Positions 5,154-8,876 of a stretch of DNA of 8,876 nt are shown here, in pieces. The stretch's first letter is position 1; each line of letters opens with the position of its first letter. Origin of the DNA: an uncultured Clostridia bacterium (GTDB taxonomy: Bacteria; Bacillota; Clostridia; Oscillospirales; CAG-272). Where the stretch lies: positions 1 to 8,876 of the forward strand of contig CALCTA010000096.1 in assembly GCA_937893945.1 (NCBI GenBank). Direction: 5' to 3'. The position numbers were made by a program, and so were the translations under genes. The notes beneath the pieces are model-generated. The model saw nothing but the letters and a program-made list of their open reading frames with translations. It was not told the DNA's origin and did no database searches.

Positions 5154-6248
5154 ATGAAACTTGGAATTGTTGGACTTCCCAACGTTGGAAAAAGCACACT
5201 CTTCAACGCTCTGACTAATGCAGGAGCTGAATCTGCAAACTACCCCTTCTGCACTATAGAGCCTAACGTAGGCGTAGTGGCTGTGCCCGATTCTCGCCTT
5301 GATTATCTTGCAAAAATGCACAACCCCGAAAAATATACACCCGCAGTTATCGAATTCGTTGACATCGCGGGACTCGTTAAGGGCGCTTCTCGCGGCGAGG
5401 GCCTTGGAAACAAGTTCCTCTCGCACATCCGTGAGGTTGACGCTATCCTTCACGTCGTCCGTTGCTTCGAGGACGACAACATTATTCACGTTGACGGCTC
5501 TATCAACTCGCTTCGCGACCTTGAGACCATCAATCTTGAGCTTATCTTCTCGGACATCGAGATGGTCGAGCGCCGCATTGACCGCACCAAGAAGGCTATG
5601 AAGGGCGACAAGACGCTCGCAGGTGAGCTTGCGGTATTTGAGAAGCTTCACGCGGCTCTCTCCGAGGGCAAATGCGCGCGTGAGGTAGAGCTTGACGAGA
5701 CCGAGCTTGCGTGCCTCTACGACACTCCCCTGCTCTCTATGAAGCCGGTCATCTACGTCGCGAACGTAAGTGAGGATGAGGCAGGCAGCGAGCCTGTAGG
5801 CAACCGCAACTACGACGCTCTCAAGGCTCAGGCAGAGAAAGAACACTCGCAGATAATCGCTATCTGCGCTCAGCTTGAAGCTGAGATAGCAGAGCTTGAC
5901 GCTGAGGAAAAGGCACTCTTCCTCGAAGACCTCGGAATTGCCGAAAGCGGTCTTGACAGACTTATCAAGGCAAGCTACGCGCTCCTCGGACTTATCAGCT
6001 ATCTTACCGCAGGACCTCAGGAGGTACGCGCTTGGACTATCACCAAGGGCACTAAGGCTCCCGGGGCTGCCGGAAAGATACACAGCGATTTTGAGCGTGG
6101 ATTTATTCGCGCCGAGATAGTTTCGTTTGACGATCTCGTAAAGTACGGCTCTATGGCGGCTGTCAAGGAAGCAGGTCTCTATCGCAGCGAGGGTAAGGAA
6201 TACGTTATGAAGGACGGAGACATAGTTCTCTTCCGCTTCAACGTCTGA
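5154..6248 (+). CDS. ychF: Redox-regulated ribosome-associated ATPase YchF
   Basis: A complete 364-residue YchF/OLA1-family P-loop NTPase. The P-loop is GLPNVGKST (7-15). The DxxG motif is in [17 protein letters not shown] (70-86). The G4 position reads NVSE (204-207) instead of NKxD, which is the reason this family prefers ATP to GTP. A coiled-coil insert lies around 120-180 and a TGS domain covers about 281-364. Cys33 in the PFCTIEPN motif matches the cysteine reported as a redox switch in the E. coli protein. YchF binds ribosomes and is linked to control of translation under stress, acting in the cytoplasm. The start is fixed by the conserved opening LGIVGLPN. It is first in an operon with trmB, whose ATG follows after 8 bases. 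The ribosome binding site AGGACGG is imperfect. Confidence 0.97.
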   Translation: MKLGIVGLPNVGKSTLFNALTNAGAESANYPFCTIEPNVGVVAVPDSRLDYLAKMHNPEKYTPAVIEFVDIAGLVKGASRGEGLGNKFLSHIREVDAILHVVRCFEDDNIIHVDGSINSLRDLETINLELIFSDIEMVERRIDRTKKAMKGDKTLAGELAVFEKLHAALSEGKCAREVELDETELACLYDTPLLSMKPVIYVANVSEDEAGSEPVGNRNYDALKAQAEKEHSQIIAICAQLEAEIAELDAEEKALFLEDLGIAESGLDRLIKASYALLGLISYLTAGPQEVRAWTITKGTKAPGAAGKIHSDFERGFIRAEIVSFDDLVKYGSMAAVKEAGLYRSEGKEYVMKDGDIVLFRFNV

Positions 6249-6256
6249 GGTCTTTT

Positions 6257-6910
6257 ATGAGAATGAGAAAGAAAAAGCACGGTGCTGAGCGAATTGAAGC
6301 CTGTGCCGAGCTTAGAATAGCCGACGCTTCTGTTATGAAGGACGGCTTTGAGGGCATATTTGAGAATAACGCCCCCGTACATATAGAAATAGGCTGTGGC
6401 AAGGGAAATTTCGCTTGCGGAATGGCAAAGAAGCATCCTGACGTGAACTTCATCGCCGTTGAGCGCGTTTCAGACGTATGCTGTATAGCGCTTGAGAAGG
6501 CAAAGGCATCGGCAGACGAGCGCAAGAGCGACAATCTGCGCTTCCTTATCGGCGACGCGAAGATACTTGGTGAGAACATAAAGCCTCACTCGCTTGACTG
6601 CGTGTATCTCAACTTCAGCGACCCTTGGCCTAAAAAGGGACACGCCAAGCGCAGACTTACTCACCGCACCTTCCTTGAGCTTTACAAAAATCTTCTAAAA
6701 GAGGACGGACTTCTCCGTCTCAAGACCGATAACGTCGGACTTTTCGATTTCAGCCTTGAGGAATTTGAGGCAGTGGGCGCGACTGTCATCTGGCAGACAC
6801 GCGACCTGCACAACAGCGAGAAGAATGCCGACAACGTTATGACCGAGTATGAGAAGAACTTCTCCGAAAAAGGCTTCCCCATCTGCTCGGCGTGGGTAAA
6901 ATTCAACTGA
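6257..6910 (+). CDS. trmB: tRNA (guanine-N7-)-methyltransferase TrmB
   Basis: A complete 217-residue class I methyltransferase that uses S-adenosylmethionine to methylate N7 of G46 in the tRNA variable loop. The cofactor motif is EIGCGKGNF (44-52). The family signature NFSDPWPKKGHAKRR (119-133) contains the functional Asp122. Further family markers are KTDN (156-159) and TEYEKNFSEKG (196-206). The opening MRMRKKK is typical for the family and supports this start. The ribosome binding site is poor: AGGT within the overlap with the ychF end, 8 bases after its stop, so translational coupling to ychF is likely. truB follows after 16 bases, which makes a three-gene RNA and translation operon. The length is normal, and nothing suggests transfer or damage. 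Confidence 0.97.
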   Translation: MRMRKKKHGAERIEACAELRIADASVMKDGFEGIFENNAPVHIEIGCGKGNFACGMAKKHPDVNFIAVERVSDVCCIALEKAKASADERKSDNLRFLIGDAKILGENIKPHSLDCVYLNFSDPWPKKGHAKRRLTHRTFLELYKNLLKEDGLLRLKTDNVGLFDFSLEEFEAVGATVIWQTRDLHNSEKNADNVMTEYEKNFSEKGFPICSAWVKFN

Positions 6911-6926
6911 TAAGAATGGAGCGCAA

Positions 6927-7829
6927 ATGGAGCTTTCAGGCGTACTTATAGTCAACAAGAACGAGGGAATGACCTCGCATGACGTAGTGAACAGAATACG
7001 CCGACTCTACGGCACTCGCCGCGTAGGACACACAGGCACACTTGATCCGCTCGCTACGGGCGTTCTGGTAGTACTTATCGGCAGAGCGGCTAAGGCGGCG
7101 GAATATCTCACCGCCAACACTAAGGAATATATCGCAACGCTCCGTCTCGGTATCACAACAGATACCGAGGATATAACGGGCACAGTGCTTACAAGAAGCG
7201 ACACTCTCCCCTCGCCTGACGAGGTGAAGGCGGCGTGTGAGAGATTCGTTGGAGACATAATGCAGACTCCGCCGATGTACAGCGCACTCAAGGTAGGCGG
7301 GCAGAAGCTTTGCGACCTTGCAAGACGTGGAGTTGAGGTCGAGCGAGAGGCTCGCCCGATAACCGTTTTCTCAATAGACTGCGAGCCTACCGAGTGCGAA
7401 AGCGACTATATCCTCAGAGTTTCCTGCTCGTCGGGAACTTATATAAGAACGCTCTGCGCCGATATAGGCAAGAGCCTTGGATGTGGGGGCGCGATGGCTA
7501 CACTCTGCCGCTCGCGAGCGGGAGATTTTGAGCTTGGCAAGAGCTACACGCTTGATGCACTTGAGCAAATGAGTGAGAGCGAGCGTGAGGCGATTCTCTG
7601 CCCCATAGAATCGCTCTTTTCGGATCTTCCCACCGTATATCTGCCGCCATTTTACGAGAAGCTTTCGCGAAGCGGCTGTGAAATATATCAAAAGAAGATA
7701 AGAACCGCCTACGCCGTAGGACAGCGTGTACGCCTTTGCTCCGAGCGAAAAGAATTTTACGCGCTCGGCGAGGTCCGCGAATACGAAAACGGCAGCGCGA
7801 TAAAATCAATAAAATTATTTGACGTATAA
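6927..7829 (+). CDS. truB: tRNA pseudouridine(55) synthase TruB
   Basis: A complete 300-residue pseudouridine synthase that converts U55 in the T-arm of tRNAs. The catalytic Asp is Asp40 in GHTGTLDPLATG (34-45). Other family landmarks are GVLIVNKNEGMTSHDVV (5-21), KEYIATLRLG (66-75) with Tyr68, TPPMYSALKVGGQKL (114-128) and SSGTYIRTLCADIG (168-181). The last 65 residues or so form the PUA-like RNA-binding end, with the FYALGEV strand (277-283). The ribosome binding site is GGAG, 6 bases before the ATG. It is the last gene of the operon. In many Firmicutes truB is followed by ribF and lies near rbfA and rpsO; here the next thing is a palindromic repeat and a terminator, so the usual neighbourhood is broken. 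Confidence 0.97.
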   Translation: MELSGVLIVNKNEGMTSHDVVNRIRRLYGTRRVGHTGTLDPLATGVLVVLIGRAAKAAEYLTANTKEYIATLRLGITTDTEDITGTVLTRSDTLPSPDEVKAACERFVGDIMQTPPMYSALKVGGQKLCDLARRGVEVEREARPITVFSIDCEPTECESDYILRVSCSSGTYIRTLCADIGKSLGCGGAMATLCRSRAGDFELGKSYTLDALEQMSESEREAILCPIESLFSDLPTVYLPPFYEKLSRSGCEIYQKKIRTAYAVGQRVRLCSERKEFYALGEVREYENGSAIKSIKLFDV

Positions 7830-7962
7830 AAAAGATCCGCAGAAAGGGCGTGCAAAATTAGCGGGAAAATCGCAAAATCTTTCACTAATACACGGTAGGG
7901 GCGAACTGCGTTCGCCCGCGGGAGACCGCAGGTCTCCCCTACGGATAAAAAAAGCTCCGCAG
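7826..7962. repeat. Imperfect direct repeats flanking the region downstream of truB
   Basis: ATAAAAAAGATCCGCAG at 7826-7842 and ATAAAAAAAGCTCCGCAG at 7945-7962 differ by one inserted A and one substitution, and lie 119 bases apart. The left copy contains the truB stop codon. They bracket the palindromic repeat at 7893-7944 and about 50 bases of unremarkable sequence. They could record a duplication around the inserted repeat, or be part of a larger compound element. Confidence 0.45.
7893..7944. repeat. Cloverleaf-like palindromic repeat (dispersed-element type)
   Basis: An outer stem GTAGGGG (7895-7901) with CCCCTAC (7936-7942) encloses two tight hairpins: GGGCGAAC with GTTCGCCC (7899-7906 and 7910-7917, loop TGC) and GGGAGACC with GGTCTCCC (7920-7927 and 7931-7938, loop GCA). 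The outer and inner stems share a few G and C bases. It resembles small palindromic repeats I associate with intergenic spaces of gut Clostridia; from recollection this type occurs in many copies. It encodes nothing and lies between truB and its terminator, where it may also protect the 3' end of the mRNA. Confidence 0.65.
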
Positions 7963-7975
7963 TAAACAAATAATT

Positions 7976-8018
7976 AGCCCCGACAGATTTTAAGGTCTGT
8001 CGGGGTTAGTTTTTTCTG
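7976..8018. terminator. Strong terminator between truB and the convergent lipoprotein gene
   Basis: CCCCGACAGA (7978-7987) and TCTGTCGGGG (7996-8005) form a perfect 10-pair stem, extended by A-T and G-T pairs at the base, with an 8-base loop. On the plus strand it is followed by TTAGTTTTTTCTG, a good T-run, so it terminates the ychF-trmB-truB transcript. On the minus strand the tail is only moderately T-rich, but it probably also ends the lipoprotein transcript. Confidence 0.88.
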
Positions 8019-8035
8019 TTCGACAAATTGAAATT

Positions 8036-8701
8036 TTACTGTGCATCTTTGTTGAATGAATTGCAATGGAAACTTCCATTGCTGTAGGTCAGTTCTTCGC
8101 CATCAATGTATATCGCTCCGTTTTTACATTCAAAGGAAAATCTTGGTTCGTTCAATATCATCCTTGATATAACTTGAATTTGTTCAAAAGAAGTCAAGTC
8201 AAAAATATCGACACTCATATAAGACAGACCAGAACCCGATGTGTTATAGGACACAAGGTCTTTTGTGCCGTTGTTGTCATAATCCCACAAGCATAATTGA
8301 TGGTGATATCCACCAATAGTATCATATCTGTAAATCGTATGATTTACCATCAAAAAGCAATGTGCGTCACTCACCCAAAATACTTCAATATCGGATGTTT
8401 CATCAGAAATGCTTTTGGGGGTAATGTTCACAGTTCGGATAATGTTATCCGTGTTGTAGTTATAATCCTTTTCACCGCCACGGATGTATCCATCGCTTTT
8501 CAAATTTTCCAGAAATTCATCACAGTGAAGATTGTTCGTCGTATTATAATCCGGAATAAAATAGCCTGTTTCGCTCTGTGTGTTTTTGCTTGGGTTGTTG
8601 GTTTCATTTGAAGTACTTGCCTCTGTTCTTCTATCCGAAGAGCAACCCGACAATGCCAGCATGAATGTCATCAATAAAATAAATGCTATAAGTTTTTTCA
8701 C
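8036..8701 (-). CDS. Lipoprotein of unknown function with a DxDxNGxxD loop
   Basis: A 221-residue predicted lipoprotein. The signal peptide has a Lys-Lys start, a hydrophobic core and the lipobox ALSGC, with Cys20 as the lipid-attachment site. A Ser/Thr/Asn-rich linker follows (about 21-58). The rest is a polar globular domain with aromatic strands that I cannot assign to a family. At 140-148 the sequence DYDNNGTKD fits the DxDxNGxxD calcium-loop pattern of FG-GAP-like and dockerin-like repeats, here as a single copy. I chose the GTG at 8701, preceded by AAAGGAGG at 8 bases; the in-frame TTG at 8722 would lie before this site and spoil the signal peptide. Base composition is clearly AT-richer than the housekeeping genes, and it is flanked by palindromic repeats on both sides, which suggests later acquisition. 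No convincing promoter was found upstream. Confidence 0.8.
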   Translation of the reverse strand: MKKLIAFILLMTFMLALSGCSSDRRTEASTSNETNNPSKNTQSETGYFIPDYNTTNNLHCDEFLENLKSDGYIRGGEKDYNYNTDNIIRTVNITPKSISDETSDIEVFWVSDAHCFLMVNHTIYRYDTIGGYHHQLCLWDYDNNGTKDLVSYNTSGSGLSYMSVDIFDLTSFEQIQVISRMILNEPRFSFECKNGAIYIDGEELTYSNGSFHCNSFNKDAQ

Positions 8702-8757
8702 TTTGAAAGCCTCCTTTATCAAATCCTTATTTATCGTTCTGTTTTATCGCCAGTTTC

Positions 8758-8817
8758 GCCTTTGTATTACAAAGGCATAGGGCAAAGCCCATACGCCTTG
8801 ACGAGACACGAGCGTGT
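8758..8817. repeat. Run of small hairpins upstream of the lipoprotein gene
   Basis: Consecutive dyads: GCCTTTG and CAAAGGC (8758-8764, 8770-8776); GGGC-AAA-GCCC (8780-8790) within a longer imperfect palindrome from 8770 to 8800; and ACACG-AG-CGTGT (8806-8817). CAAAGGC can pair with either side, so the first two structures compete. It probably belongs to the same repeat cluster as the next element. No coding potential is seen from 8702 to 8876. Confidence 0.5.
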
Positions 8818-8822
8818 TCATA

Positions 8823-8870
8823 GGCTCCCTTGTGTAAAGGGAGCTGTCGCGTTAGCGACTGAGGGATTGT
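8823..8870. repeat. Two-hairpin dispersed repeat at the window end
   Basis: GCTCCCTT (8824-8831) pairs with AAGGGAGC (8837-8844) over a GTGTA loop, followed at once by GTCGC-GTTA-GCGAC (8846-8859) and the tail TGAGGGATTGT. This arrangement, with a constant first hairpin, a variable second one and a GAGGGATTGT tail, is one I recall from intergenic repeats in Oscillospirales and related gut Firmicutes. That is memory of the pattern, not a search result. The repeat may run past the end of the window. Confidence 0.6.
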
Positions 8871-8876
8871 AGCGTC

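Noticed and set aside
5136..6083. Long open frame (315 codons) on the minus strand, opposite ychF
   Set aside because: It lies wholly across a certain gene, has no ribosome binding site, and its composition mirrors ychF codon use. Long antisense frames are expected opposite strongly biased genes.
7893..7944. tRNA-like cloverleaf gene
   Set aside because: It folds as a three-way junction but is only about 52 bases long, with no T-loop GTTCRA in place, no anticodon arm and no CCA end.
8702..8722. TTG start seven codons upstream for the lipoprotein
   Set aside because: AAAGGAGG lies downstream of this TTG and serves the GTG at 8701, which gives a clean signal peptide.
8758..8876. CRISPR array
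   Set aside because: The hairpins differ from each other, with no repeated unit and no regular spacers.

Overview
The window looks like chromosomal DNA of a Gram-positive, low-to-mid GC bacterium of class Clostridia, probably a gut Oscillospirales/Ruminococcaceae-type organism. Reasons: strong AGGAGG-type ribosome binding sites, sigma-A-like promoters, an OmpR/HAMP-kinase pair of the type common in Clostridia, a lipoprotein with a plain lipobox, and small dispersed palindromic repeats of a kind I associate with Oscillospirales genomes. The taxon is an inference; no marker gene here settles it.

Layout. Bases 2-103 are the tail of a surface protein ending in a Gly/Cys motif, a membrane helix and an Arg/Lys cluster. 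A bidirectional terminator (120-150) separates it from a minus-strand block reading right to left: a response regulator (4184-4876), its sensor kinase (2656-4107), a membrane-anchored trypsin-fold protein whose catalytic triad is lost (1680-2534), and two tandem MgtC/SapB-family membrane proteins (883-1572, then 166-861). The gaps in this block carry hairpins: a weak one between regulator and kinase, a strong terminator directly against the ribosome binding site of the pseudoprotease gene, and a three-arm inverted repeat around the MgtC promoter.

From 5079 the plus strand carries a housekeeping operon: ychF (ribosome-associated ATPase), trmB (tRNA m7G46 methyltransferase) and truB (tRNA psi55 synthase), all acting on the translation apparatus. 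It ends in a strong terminator at 7976-8018, after a cloverleaf-like palindromic repeat. Convergent to it is an AT-richer gene for a lipoprotein of unknown function (8036-8701). The window ends in a run of small hairpin repeats.

Working together: the regulator/kinase pair probably senses an envelope signal, and the adjacent pseudoprotease is a plausible accessory or target. The MgtC pair has its own promoter and may be independent. The three clearest promoters (MgtC pair, response regulator, ychF) share the exact form TTGCAA-N17-TATAAT. I see no mobile element, CRISPR array or RNA gene. The most unusual things are the triad-less trypsin-fold protein with Cys in the Ser position, and the MgtC leader, where a promoter sits in the loop of a terminator-like repeat whose middle arm can pair with either outer arm.
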